A stretch of DNA of 64,000 nt from an uncultured Pelagibacteraceae bacterium (GTDB lineage: Bacteria > Pseudomonadota > Alphaproteobacteria > Pelagibacterales > Pelagibacteraceae), in contig CACAIR010000001.1 of assembly GCA_902532565.1 (NCBI GenBank), positions 1 through 64,000 of the forward strand, in the 5' to 3' direction. This document shows positions 55,675 through 64,000 of the stretch, piece after piece. How positions within the stretch are numbered: position 1 is the first letter of the stretch; each line of letters opens with the position of its first letter. The notes beneath the pieces are model-generated. The model worked only from the letters and a program-made list of their open reading frames with translations, was not told the origin of the DNA and did not search any database. Made by a program: the position numbers and the translations under genes.

Positions 55675-56798
55675 TGAGTGATGATATTAAAAAAGGATTA
55701 CTTGGAATAGTTGTTGATGAAACTGAAGTTTCAAAGGTAATGCCTGAAATCAACTCTCTTACTTACAGAGGATATGCTGCTCAAGATTTATGTGAATATT
55801 GCAAATTTGAAGAGGTTGCTTATTTAATTTTAAATAAAGATTTGCCAAATACCATTCAGCTGAGAAAATTTGAAAAAGAGGAAAAAAATAATAGAGATTT
55901 ATCCAAAGATCTTTATTCAATACTCAAAAAAATGCCTAACAAATCCCATCCAATGGACGTAGCTAGAACAGCTGTAAGTATAATGGGTCTTGAGGATAAA
56001 GAAACTACAGACTCTTCTCCTGAGGCAAATATGAGAAAGGCTATAAGAATTTTAGCTAAAACGCCTACAGCTTTAGCAGCTTTTTACAGATTAAGAAAAG
56101 GTAAAAAAATCATCAAACCTAAAAAGAATTTAAATATTGCTGAAAACTTTTTTTACATGTGTTTTGGAAAGGTGCCTCAAAAAGAAATTGTCAAAGCTTT
56201 TGATGTATCACTTATTTTATACGCCGAGCATAGTTTTAATGTTTCTACTTTTACTGCAAGAACTATAACAAGTAGTTTATCTGATATTCATGGTGCAATT
56301 ACAGGCGCTATAGCAAGTTTAAAAGGACCTCTCCATGGAGGAGCTAATGAAGAAGTAATGCATATGATGGATAAGATAAAAAAACCAGAAAATGCTCTAA
56401 AGTGGATTAATAATGCATTAGATAATAAAGATGTTGTTATGGGTTTTGGGCATAGAGTTTACAAAAGTGGAGACTCAAGAGTTCCCACTATGAGAGAATA
56501 TTTTGGAAAAGTTGCAAAAATTAAAAAAGATAAAAAATTTGAAAAAATTTATGACATAGTTGAAAAGGTAATGATTGAGAGAAAAAATATTCATCCAAAT
56601 GTTGATTACCCTACAGGACCAACTTATCACTTAATGGGATTTGATACTGACTTCTTTACACCAATTTTTGTAATTTCTAGAATAACTGGTTGGTCAGCAC
56701 ATATTATGGAGCAACACGCAGCAAATAAACTTATTAGACCTTTAGCAAGTTATAAAGGTAACCAACACAGAAAAGTTGTTCAATTAAATCAAAGATAA
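55674..56798 (+). CDS. prpC: 2-methylcitrate synthase (citrate synthase family)
   Basis: 374 residues, the short citrate synthase form. Catalytic histidines and aspartate are in GPLHGGANEEVM, MGFGHRVYKSGDSRVP and HPNVDYPTGPTYH. Position after prpD and prpB makes methylcitrate synthase likely; the family also accepts acetyl-CoA, so some citrate synthase activity is possible. Convergent with the next gene with one base between them. Confidence 0.9.
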   Translation: MSDDIKKGLLGIVVDETEVSKVMPEINSLTYRGYAAQDLCEYCKFEEVAYLILNKDLPNTIQLRKFEKEEKNNRDLSKDLYSILKKMPNKSHPMDVARTAVSIMGLEDKETTDSSPEANMRKAIRILAKTPTALAAFYRLRKGKKIIKPKKNLNIAENFFYMCFGKVPQKEIVKAFDVSLILYAEHSFNVSTFTARTITSSLSDIHGAITGAIASLKGPLHGGANEEVMHMMDKIKKPENALKWINNALDNKDVVMGFGHRVYKSGDSRVPTMREYFGKVAKIKKDKKFEKIYDIVEKVMIERKNIHPNVDYPTGPTYHLMGFDTDFFTPIFVISRITGWSAHIMEQHAANKLIRPLASYKGNQHRKVVQLNQR

Positions 56799-56799
56799 C

Positions 56800-57429
56800 C
56801 TATTTTTTTTCAATTTTAGCAAATCTAGAATTTCTTATAATTTCACAACCATAACCATTATCGTTTACATACTCATCAATAGCTTTTTTAACTCCTGGTG
56901 CATAAGATAAATTGTAATCATCACATAAAATTGTACCATCATTTTTAACCACTTCACTACAACAATTTAAATCATTTTTTACAGTTTTGTAATCATGACC
57001 ACCATCTAAGAATACGTAATCGACCTTGCTCATGTCTATTTTTTTTAATACTAAGTTTGAATTTCCTTTTATTAAATGAATATTTTTTTTAAATTTCTTT
57101 AATAAATCTCTAACAGCTTCTATAGAATATGGATCTTGTCTTTTAATATATTTAAAATAAATTTGTTTTAGAGGATTTGAAAAATTTGTATTTGGAATTA
57201 TTTCTGATTTATTTTCTTCACTTTTTTCAAATAAATCTAATCCTATATATTTGAAATCATCATTATGAATATTAAAGAGTAATTCGCAAACATTTCTTGC
57301 TGTTACTCCATGAAAAACCCCTACTTCTAAAAAAACTTTAGGATTTTTTCTTTTTATTTGTTCTAAAAAAAATTCACCATCACCTTTTTGCTTAAGGCTT
57401 GTTTTTCTAAAATACTTTTTGTATTTCAA
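56800..57429 (-). CDS. Class I SAM-dependent methyltransferase (Methyltransf_24-like)
   Basis: 209 residues. FLEVGVFHGVTARNVCELL is motif I, YIGLDLFEKSEEN the second acidic strand, and DYVFLDGGHDYKTVKNDLNCC with TILCDDYNLSYAPGVKKAIDEY is the metal-associated Methyltransf_24 pattern seen in sugar and macrocin O-methyltransferases. Five bases after nrdB but functionally unrelated. Substrate unknown. Confidence 0.72.
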   Translation of the reverse strand: MKYKKYFRKTSLKQKGDGEFFLEQIKRKNPKVFLEVGVFHGVTARNVCELLFNIHNDDFKYIGLDLFEKSEENKSEIIPNTNFSNPLKQIYFKYIKRQDPYSIEAVRDLLKKFKKNIHLIKGNSNLVLKKIDMSKVDYVFLDGGHDYKTVKNDLNCCSEVVKNDGTILCDDYNLSYAPGVKKAIDEYVNDNGYGCEIIRNSRFAKIEKK

Positions 57430-57434
57430 TTGTA

Positions 57435-58466
57435 TTAACTAAATGCTTCTGCCCAAGTACCTTGTGTTGATGCTTTAGAATATTCTGTTGCTCTTCCTTC
57501 AAAAAAATTCATATGTTCAACAGCATTGAGCATTGTATCCAGCCAAGTTAAAGGATTTTTTTCAATGTCATAAATTGGTTTCAAGCCTAATTGTACCAAT
57601 CTTCTGTTACCAATAAATCTTATATAATCTTTAACTTCTTGAGCTGTTAAGCCCTCCATCGGACCCATCTCAAAAGCTAGATCAATAAAAGCATCTTCAT
57701 GCTCAATAATAGTTCTGCATGCCTCATAAAGTTCTTTTTTTAATTTTGGAGTCCAAATTTCTGGATTTTCTTTTATAAACTCTTTAAAAATTCTGATCAT
57801 AGAATTACAATGAAGAGTTTCGTCTCTTACAGACCAAGTAACTATTTGACCCATTCCTTTCATTTTATTATGTCTTGGAAAATTTAATAGGATTGCAAAA
57901 CTTGCGAACAATTGTAAGCCTTCAGTGAAGGCACTAAACACTGCAACTGTTTTAGCAATATCTTCTTTAGAATTTACATTAAAGTCCTGCATGTAATCAT
58001 ACTTATCTTTCATCTCTTTATATTTCATAAAAGCAGAGTACTCAGACTCTGGCATTCCAATTGTATCCAACAAATGTGAATAAGCAGCAACATGAACTGT
58101 TTCCATTGCAGCAAAAGCTGTCATCATCATTAAAACTTCTGTAGGTTTAAATACTGTTGTATAATGTCTAAGATAACAATTATTAACCTCTACATCTGCT
58201 TGAGTGAAGAATCTAAATATCTGTGTTAATAAATTTTTTTCTGGTTGAGATAAGTTTTTTTGCCAATCTCTAACATCATCACCTAGTGGAACCTCTTCAG
58301 GTAACCAATGTATCCTTTGTTGTGTTAACCAAGCATCATAACACCATGGATATCTAAATGGTTTGTAAACAGGGTTCTCTACCAATAAACCCATTTTTTT
58401 TGGTTGAATAATTTCTTTTTTTTTAGTTTGGATAATTTCTGAATTTTCTTTCTTTGCTACTGACAT
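57435..58466 (-). CDS. nrdB: Ribonucleotide reductase small subunit, class Ia
   Basis: 343 residues from ATG at 58466, chosen over GTG at 58475 because GGAG stands eight bases upstream. Di-iron ligands and the radical tyrosine follow the Ia pattern: ADVEVNNCYLRHY, then METVHVAAYSHLL with Tyr four residues after His, and RDETLHCNSMIRIF and IIEHEDAFIDLAF. It ends with the peptide that docks on NrdA. Overlaps the nrdA stop by ten bases. Confidence 0.94.
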   Translation of the reverse strand: MSVAKKENSEIIQTKKKEIIQPKKMGLLVENPVYKPFRYPWCYDAWLTQQRIHWLPEEVPLGDDVRDWQKNLSQPEKNLLTQIFRFFTQADVEVNNCYLRHYTTVFKPTEVLMMMTAFAAMETVHVAAYSHLLDTIGMPESEYSAFMKYKEMKDKYDYMQDFNVNSKEDIAKTVAVFSAFTEGLQLFASFAILLNFPRHNKMKGMGQIVTWSVRDETLHCNSMIRIFKEFIKENPEIWTPKLKKELYEACRTIIEHEDAFIDLAFEMGPMEGLTAQEVKDYIRFIGNRRLVQLGLKPIYDIEKNPLTWLDTMLNAVEHMNFFEGRATEYSKASTQGTWAEAFS

Positions 58467-60394
58467 GATAAACACTCCTCATATTCTGTTTCTTCTGTTT
58501 TGGTTGATTTATTTTTATAAACATTGGCCATAATATCTGTTGATTTAGCATCATTAATATTTTCAGCTCTCTGGATTGATTTTGATCTACAGTAATAGAG
58601 GCTTTTTAAACCTTTTTTCCAAGCATCAAAATGAATTTTATGAAGTTCTTTTTTATGAACATCTGCTGGTAAAAATAAATTTACTGATTGAGCTTGAGAA
58701 ATAAATGGAGTCCTATCACCACTTAAATCAATAATCCAATGCTGATTTAGTTCAAAAGCAGTTTTAAATACATCTTTTTCTAAGTCAGTTAAAAAATCTA
58801 AATGAGAAACTGAACCTTGATTTGTTGTAATGGTAGACCAAGTCTCGTCATCATTTTTTCCGTGACTATCTAAAATTTCCTCTAAATACCTATTTCTAAC
58901 GTTAAAAGATCCTGATAAGGTTTTGTGAGTATAGCTATTGGCTGCTATTGGCTCAACTCCTGGTGAAGCGCCACCACAAATAATTGATATAGATGCTGTA
59001 GGTGCGATTGCTGTTTTATTGGAAAATCTCTCTTTAAATCCATATTCTGCAGCATCAGGACAAGCGCCTCTTTCCTCAGCTAAATCCTTTGACGCTTGAT
59101 TAACTTTTTCGTGAATATTCTTAAAAATTTTTTTATTCCAAGCTTTTGCCATTACTGATTCAAGCGGAATTCTATTTTTTTGTAAAAAAGAATGGAAACC
59201 CATTACGCCAAGACCAACACTTCTTTCTCTGTTAGCTGAATATTTTGCATCTTTAAATTGATCTGGAGCTTTATTTATAAAGTCAGATAATACGTTATCA
59301 AGAAATCTCATCACGTCATTAATCATATTAGGATCATCTTTCCATTCTTCATATTTTTCTATATTTAAAGAAGATAAGCAACAAACTGCTGTTCTATCTT
59401 TCCCATCTTTATCAATACCCGTAGGTAAAGTAATTTCACTACATAAGTTTGAGGTTTTAACAGTTAAATTTGCTAACTTATGATGTTGTGGAATTTGTCT
59501 ATTAACAGTATCAATATAAATGATATAAGGTTCGCCAGTTTCAATTCTAGCAGTTAACAGTCTTATCCATAAATTTCTTGCTGAAATGGTTTGTTGAATT
59601 GTTCCATCTGCAGGACTTTTTAAGGCCCACTGTTCATCAGTCTCTACCGCCCTCATAAATGCGTCGGAGATTAAAACACCATGATGAAGATTAAGAGATT
59701 TTCTATTTGGGTCACCACCAGTCGGTCGTCTCATCTCAATAAATTCTTCTATCTCTGGATGATCAATTGGAAGATAACAAGCAGCTGAACCTCTTCTTAA
59801 CGAACCTTGGCTTATAGCCATTGTTAAAGAGTCCATCACTTTTATAAATGGAATTATTCCAGATGTTTTTCCAACTTTACCAATCTTTTCTCCAATAGAT
59901 CTTAAGTTACCCCAATAACTTCCGATACCTCCACCTTTGGCAGCCAACCAAACGTTTTCACTCCAAAGATCTAAAATACCTCCAAGACTATCCGACGCTT
60001 CATTTAAAAAACAAGAAATAGGTAATCCTCTTTTTGTTCCACCATTAGATAAAACTGGTGTAGCCGGCATAAACCATAAATTACTAATGTAATTATAAAT
60101 TCTTTGTGCATGTAGGTTGTCGTCTGCATAGGTGCTTGCCACTCTTGCAAACAAATCTTGATAAGACTCATTATGACCAAGATATCTGTCTTTTAAAGTT
60201 GCCTTACCAAAATCAGTTAAATTTGCATCTCTAGAACGATCAATTTTGATAATAATCCCTTTTTCATTTTGAAATAATTCAGTTTCGTTATTTAATGAAA
60301 ATAAATCAGGTCTGTTATTTCTTGAAACTTCTTTAACTTCAGGGATATATTCAGAGACAGCTTTCTTTAAGGCCTGAGATAATATTTTATTCAT
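58457..60394 (-). CDS. nrdA: Ribonucleotide reductase large subunit, class I, without ATP cone
   Basis: 645 residues, about 100 shorter than E. coli NrdA; the shortening is at the N-terminus, where no ATP-cone domain (the activity allosteric site) is visible. The barrel has PATPVLSNGGTKRGLPISCF with the first redox cysteine, NLCSEITLP with the catalytic N-C-E set, and TASISIICGGASPGVEPIAANSYTHKTLSG. The tail ECLSCQ keeps the CxxC that reduces the active site. Loss of the cone suggests insensitivity to dATP shutdown. Two NrdR-like boxes lie upstream. Confidence 0.93.
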   Translation of the reverse strand: MNKILSQALKKAVSEYIPEVKEVSRNNRPDLFSLNNETELFQNEKGIIIKIDRSRDANLTDFGKATLKDRYLGHNESYQDLFARVASTYADDNLHAQRIYNYISNLWFMPATPVLSNGGTKRGLPISCFLNEASDSLGGILDLWSENVWLAAKGGGIGSYWGNLRSIGEKIGKVGKTSGIIPFIKVMDSLTMAISQGSLRRGSAACYLPIDHPEIEEFIEMRRPTGGDPNRKSLNLHHGVLISDAFMRAVETDEQWALKSPADGTIQQTISARNLWIRLLTARIETGEPYIIYIDTVNRQIPQHHKLANLTVKTSNLCSEITLPTGIDKDGKDRTAVCCLSSLNIEKYEEWKDDPNMINDVMRFLDNVLSDFINKAPDQFKDAKYSANRERSVGLGVMGFHSFLQKNRIPLESVMAKAWNKKIFKNIHEKVNQASKDLAEERGACPDAAEYGFKERFSNKTAIAPTASISIICGGASPGVEPIAANSYTHKTLSGSFNVRNRYLEEILDSHGKNDDETWSTITTNQGSVSHLDFLTDLEKDVFKTAFELNQHWIIDLSGDRTPFISQAQSVNLFLPADVHKKELHKIHFDAWKKGLKSLYYCRSKSIQRAENINDAKSTDIMANVYKNKSTKTEETEYEECLSCQ

Positions 60395-60427
60395 TTTTTG
60401 TTATAATAATTATTGTTTATTACGAAA

Positions 60428-60475
60428 ACAACTATATGTTGTATACGCTTAATAGTAATATACTATATAACTAGT
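60428..60475. promoter_or_regulatory. Two NrdR-like boxes upstream of nrdA
   Basis: ACAACTATATGTTGT (60428-60442) contains CTATATGTTG, one base off the family core CwATATaTwG. A weaker second box begins CTATATA at 60463. The cores are 31 bases apart, three helical turns, the usual spacing of NrdR box pairs. NrdR represses nrd operons when dATP is high. The spacer also faces the phosphohexomutase gene on the other strand. Confidence 0.45.
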
Positions 60476-60552
60476 AAATCAATAGAACATTTATAGAACA
60501 TTATAAAAAAAATTCAACTATAAAAATAAAAAAAATATAAGTAATTAACAGA

Positions 60553-62007
60553 ATGAGCCAGTCAATAAAAATAAACCCTTTAGGCTTTAGAGAATATGAC
60601 GCAAGGTGGGTTTATAAAAAGGATATCAATTCTGAGGGAATCATAAATCTTGGAAAAGGGTTAGGAACACAAATAAAGAATCATACAATAAAAAAAAATC
60701 CAAGAGTGATTGTTGGACATGACTATCGCTCTTACAGTGAGGAAATAAAAACAGCTCTTAAAAAAGGCTTAATATCCACTGGTTGTAATATTGAAGATAT
60801 AGGTTTGTCTTTATCACCTATGGTTTATTTTGCACAATTCAATTTAAATGCTGACGCAGTTGCTATGGTTACTGCTAGTCATAACGAAAATGGATGGACT
60901 GGTGTAAAAATGGGTATCAAAAAAGGTTTAACTCATGCACCTGAAGAAATGAAAGAACTAAAAGATATTACTTTAAATCAAAAGTTTTCTAAAGGTGAAG
61001 GAAATGAGAAGCAAATAAAAAATTTTGATAAAATATATAAAGATGATCTAATTTCAAAAAATAGAATTAAAAAAAAAATAAAAGCTGTTGTTGCATGTGG
61101 TAATGGAACAGCTGGTATCTTTGCACCAGATATCTTAAGAAATATTGGCTGTGAGGTAATTGAGCTAGATTGCAATTTAGATTGGACTTTTCCAAAATAT
61201 AACCCAAATCCAGAAGATTTAGAAATGCTACATGCTATATCCAAAGAAGTTAAAGCTAATAATGCTGATATTGGTTTTGGTTTTGATGGAGATGGAGATA
61301 GAGTTGGAGTCATTGACAATAAAGGAAATGAAATCTTTTCTGATAAAATTGGTTTGTTAATAGCTAGAAGTTTATCGTCAGTTCATAAAAATTCTAAATT
61401 TATTGTAGATGTAAAATCAACAGGGTTGTATTCAAAAGATAGGATATTATTACAAAATAACTGTGAAACTATTTATTGGAAAACTGGACATTCGCACATA
61501 AAAAGGAAAGTTAATACTGAAAAGGCTTTAGCTGGATTTGAGAAAAGTGGTCATTTCTTTTTCAATAAACCATTAGGTTTTGGTTATGACGATGGTATTA
61601 ATTCAGCAATTCAAATTTGTCATTTACTAGATAAACAAAACAAAAAGATCAGTGAAATAATTGGTGAATTACCGAATACATATCAAACACCAACAATGGC
61701 TCCCTTTTGCGAAGACGATGAAAAATATAAGGTTGTTGAACAACTAGTTGAGCAAATTAAAAAATTCAAAGAAAAAAAAATAACAATTGATGGGCAAATA
61801 ATAACTCAAGTTTTAACTGTAAACGGCATAAGATTTTCATTTGATGATGGTTCCTGGGGATTAATAAGAGCATCATCAAATAAACCTTCTTTGGTCGTTG
61901 TTGTTGAAAGCCCAACATCAAATGAAAGGAAGAAAAAAATCTTCGATTTTATTGATGTTTTGCTTCAAAAAACTGGAAAAATAGGAGAATACGACCAAAA
62001 AATTTAA
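60553..62007 (+). CDS. Phosphomannomutase/phosphoglucomutase
   Basis: 484 residues, alpha-D-phosphohexomutase family. The phosphoserine loop is VTASHNENGWTG, the metal loop FGFDGDGDRVGVID, the sugar-binding loop GFEKSGHFFF, and the final phosphate-binding RASSNKPSLVVVVE. It interconverts hexose 1- and 6-phosphates for envelope sugars. Strings fit the AlgC/ManB type better than GlmM. A hairpin with a T run follows the stop. Confidence 0.9.
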   Translation: MSQSIKINPLGFREYDARWVYKKDINSEGIINLGKGLGTQIKNHTIKKNPRVIVGHDYRSYSEEIKTALKKGLISTGCNIEDIGLSLSPMVYFAQFNLNADAVAMVTASHNENGWTGVKMGIKKGLTHAPEEMKELKDITLNQKFSKGEGNEKQIKNFDKIYKDDLISKNRIKKKIKAVVACGNGTAGIFAPDILRNIGCEVIELDCNLDWTFPKYNPNPEDLEMLHAISKEVKANNADIGFGFDGDGDRVGVIDNKGNEIFSDKIGLLIARSLSSVHKNSKFIVDVKSTGLYSKDRILLQNNCETIYWKTGHSHIKRKVNTEKALAGFEKSGHFFFNKPLGFGYDDGINSAIQICHLLDKQNKKISEIIGELPNTYQTPTMAPFCEDDEKYKVVEQLVEQIKKFKEKKITIDGQIITQVLTVNGIRFSFDDGSWGLIRASSNKPSLVVVVESPTSNERKKKIFDFIDVLLQKTGKIGEYDQKI

Positions 62008-62076
62008 TAGTAAATAAATCTGATTTTCAACTAAGAAGTGTTCATAAAAATTTAAAGAATCAATTAATGTAAAGTT

Positions 62077-62115
62077 GAGGTGATGGAGGGAGACTGAAAT
62101 CACCTCTTTTTTTTT
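62077..62115 (+). terminator. Intrinsic terminator after the phosphohexomutase gene
   Basis: GAGGTGAT (62077) and ATCACCTC (62099) form a perfect 8-bp stem with a 14-base purine-rich loop, followed by nine Ts (62107-62115). It lies 70 bases after the stop codon and faces the end of the TauE/SafE gene. Confidence 0.8.
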
Positions 62116-62899
62116 ATAGACCAGAATATCTAAATACAAAAATTGTACCAACTATGTATAAAAATATTCCAAAAAAAACTTGAAGTTTAGTTTTATCGAT
62201 TTTGTGAGCTGAATTTGCCCCTACTTTAGCCATAAACATTGTGATTGGTATAAAAATTAAAAAAGCAGGTATGTTAATAAATCCCACACTTAATGGTAAT
62301 TTTACATTTAAAATTGATCCAGAATACCAAAAACCTATAGCGCCAAATACAGATATTATAAAACCAATTGTTGCAGCACTGCCTATGGCTTTTTTAATTG
62401 GATAACCAAAATATTTTAATATCGGCACATTCATTACTGCTCCGCCTATTCCCATGGGGGCTGAAATGAATCCTGAAATTAGTCCAAAAAGAATTCGAAA
62501 ATGTAATTTAAATTTATTTTTACTGATTGATTGCTGGTTAGAATTAATTAATAGATATGTACCTAAAAAAAAAACAACTATTGTAAAAAATACAACTAAT
62601 AACTTTGTTTTAGCCATAGCAGCAAACGTTGTTCCGATCAAAACACCCATCACAACAAACAATCCATAGGTTTTAACAATATTAGGATCCACAGAATTAT
62701 ATTTATTGTGAGTGTAAACAGAAACTATCGAAGTTGGAATAATAATTGCAAATGAAGTTCCTACCGCTAAATGCATTAAATAATTCTTATCAACACCTAG
62801 AGCTTCAAATATAAAAAAAAGAAAAGGTACAGTTATCAAACCACCACCTATGCCAAATAAACCAGCAAAAAAACCTACTGGAAAAGCAGTGGCAATCAT
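62114..62899 (-). CDS. TauE/SafE-family membrane transporter
   Basis: 261 residues, almost all hydrophobic, about eight membrane helices. The two family repeats are visible: GFFAGLFGIGGGLITVPFL near the start and GFISAPMGIGGAVMNVPIL in the middle. Members export or import small organic or sulfur anions (sulfonates, sulfoacetate, sulfite); substrate here is unknown. The stop falls in the T run of the convergent terminator. Confidence 0.85.
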   Translation of the reverse strand: MIATAFPVGFFAGLFGIGGGLITVPFLFFIFEALGVDKNYLMHLAVGTSFAIIIPTSIVSVYTHNKYNSVDPNIVKTYGLFVVMGVLIGTTFAAMAKTKLLVVFFTIVVFFLGTYLLINSNQQSISKNKFKLHFRILFGLISGFISAPMGIGGAVMNVPILKYFGYPIKKAIGSAATIGFIISVFGAIGFWYSGSILNVKLPLSVGFINIPAFLIFIPITMFMAKVGANSAHKIDKTKLQVFFGIFLYIVGTIFVFRYSGL

Positions 62900-62948
62900 C
62901 AGAAGTATATATATAGAATATTGATTTGATAAAAATGAATTAAGCAGA

Positions 62949-63932
62949 TTAACCTACTCTACTTTCAACATTGTTATATCTAATTTTTTCCATTAAGTGA
63001 TTTATTTTTTGTACATCTGCATCACGTACACACATATTTTCGCTCAAATATCTTTTCCAATGACTTGCTCCTGTTTGTCCATGAAATAAACCTAAAGTAT
63101 GTCTCATAATTTGATTTAATCTTGTACCTTTTTTTAATTCATCCTTCACATATGGAATTAAATTTTCAATTACTTCTTGTCTACTAAGTATAGTTTCATT
63201 TTTGAAAATTTCTTTTTCAATTTCTGCTAACAAGTATGGTGAGTGATAAGCTGCTCTGCCAATCATTACTCCATCTGTTTTCTTAAGATGACTATTAATT
63301 TCTTCAATTGAAGAAATTCCTCCATTAATTATAATTTCTTCATTTGGAAAATCTTTTTTTAATTTATAAACATAATCATATTTAAGGGGAGGAATATTTA
63401 AATTTTGCTTCGGTGTAAACTTACCGAGCATTGCTTTTCTTGCATGAATTATAAAAGTTTTAATCCCAGTTAATTTTAAAATAGAAATAAAATTACATAA
63501 ATTTTCATAATCTTCCACATTATCATATCCAATTCTTGTTTTAATCGTTACTGGAAGATTGGTAGCTGATTGCATTTTGTTTAAACAATCTGCAACTAGG
63601 TCTGGTTCTTTTATTAAACATGCACCAAATTTATTTTTCTGAACTTTTCTACTAGGGCATCCTAAATTAAGGTTAATTTCATCATAACCAAAATCTTCAC
63701 CAATTTTTGTTGCTTCTGCTAAAAGTTTTGGAGAAGATCCACCTAATTGAAGAGCAACTGGTTTTTCTTTGATATTAAATTCAAGTAATTTTTTTTTATT
63801 TCCTCTGATTATTGCTTCATCAACAATCATTTCAGTGTAAAGAAGAGTGTTTCTAGAAATTAATCTTAAAAAAAAACGTTCATGACGATCTGTGCAATCC
63901 ATCATAGGAGCAACTGATACTTTCCTATTCAT
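62949..63932 (-). CDS. dusA: tRNA-dihydrouridine synthase, DusA type
   Basis: 327 residues. The FMN barrel starts SVAPMMDCTDRHERFFLRLI, the DusA signature; LNLGCPSRKVQKNKFGACLI carries the catalytic cysteine, IKTRIGYD and FIIHARKAMLGKF are FMN and tRNA contacts, and INGGISSIEEI with MIGRAAYHSPYLL bind the phosphate. The C-terminal helical domain is complete. It reduces uridines in the tRNA D-loop. Confidence 0.9.
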   Translation of the reverse strand: MNRKVSVAPMMDCTDRHERFFLRLISRNTLLYTEMIVDEAIIRGNKKKLLEFNIKEKPVALQLGGSSPKLLAEATKIGEDFGYDEINLNLGCPSRKVQKNKFGACLIKEPDLVADCLNKMQSATNLPVTIKTRIGYDNVEDYENLCNFISILKLTGIKTFIIHARKAMLGKFTPKQNLNIPPLKYDYVYKLKKDFPNEEIIINGGISSIEEINSHLKKTDGVMIGRAAYHSPYLLAEIEKEIFKNETILSRQEVIENLIPYVKDELKKGTRLNQIMRHTLGLFHGQTGASHWKRYLSENMCVRDADVQKINHLMEKIRYNNVESRVG

Positions 63933-63954
63933 GGTTTAACTTTATATTATTTCT

Positions 63955-64000
63955 TTATGAGTTTGAAGCATCTGTGTCTTCTGCAGAGGTATCTTCATTT
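63955..64000 (-). CDS. C-terminal tail of an unidentified gene, cut by the window edge
   Basis: The last 14 codons of a minus-strand frame are visible (ending NEDTSAEDTDASNS, then TAA at 63957-63955). It stops 23 bases before the dus start on the same strand. The acidic, serine-rich tail is not diagnostic, so no product is named. Confidence 0.4.
   Translation of the reverse strand, partial: NEDTSAEDTDASNS

Noticed and set aside
62077-62106. Riboswitch instead of a terminator after the phosphohexomutase gene
   Set aside because: The purine-rich loop (GGAGGGAGACTGAA) is odd, but the element is downstream of the gene, followed by nine Ts, and faces a convergent gene end, so a terminator explains it.

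Overview
This window is a very AT-rich, tightly packed bacterial chromosome segment. Gene families, gene order, minimal spacers and frequent ATGA/TAATG overlaps fit an alphaproteobacterium, most likely the SAR11 clade (Pelagibacterales). That assignment is inferred from gene content and style; no 16S gene is present.

Layout. 1-4379 (minus): end of the S10 cluster joined to the str cluster (rplD partial, rplC, rpsJ, fusA, rpsG, rpsL). 4546-17132 (minus): a transcription/translation block in expression order tRNA-Tyr, tRNA-Gly, tuf, tRNA-Trp, secE, nusG, rplK, rplA, rplJ, rplL, rpoB, rpoC. 17264-18001: an rlmB-type methyltransferase. 18039-25244: a variable region organised on tRNA-Thr(TGT). 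It has a broken 5' half, a tesA/ABC-exporter locus, one intact tRNA-Thr and two further 3'-half copies that bound two small cassettes. 25271-29445: a pseudaminic-acid-like sugar cluster (pseI, HAD hydrolase, epimerase/ATP-grasp fusion, acetyltransferase). 29516-33581: nadK and a second variable region organised on tRNA-Leu(TAA), with two more tandem cassettes (small membrane proteins; sodB plus small proteins). 33569-41969: cinA-like, sfsA, map, then purB-purC-purS-purQ-purL-bolA-grxD. 41979-52466 (minus): methyltransferase, rpsD, trmJ, a DUF1989 protein, cimA, cysS, nadE, class II DAHP synthase, glmS and an acetyltransferase-only GlmU. 52538-56798: gph and prpD-prpB-prpC. 56800-64000: methyltransferase, nrdB, nrdA, a phosphohexomutase, a TauE/SafE transporter, dus and the tail of one more gene.

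The main discovery candidate is the pair of tandem arrays at tRNA-Thr and tRNA-Leu. Each unit starts in the anticodon loop of a tRNA copy. Most carry, at near-constant distance from that core, short direct repeats with an exact 11-bp period; the repeat sequence differs between units but is the same at the two ends of one unit. The units are about 0.9-2 kb (possibly 4 kb for one), contain no recombinase gene, and look like cargo cassettes moved in trans by a tyrosine recombinase. One cassette (23144-25194) carries a PD-(D/E)xK restriction-endonuclease-like protein facing a protein resembling the phage Mu DNA-modification enzyme Mom, a possible compact restriction-modification system of a kind I do not recognise.
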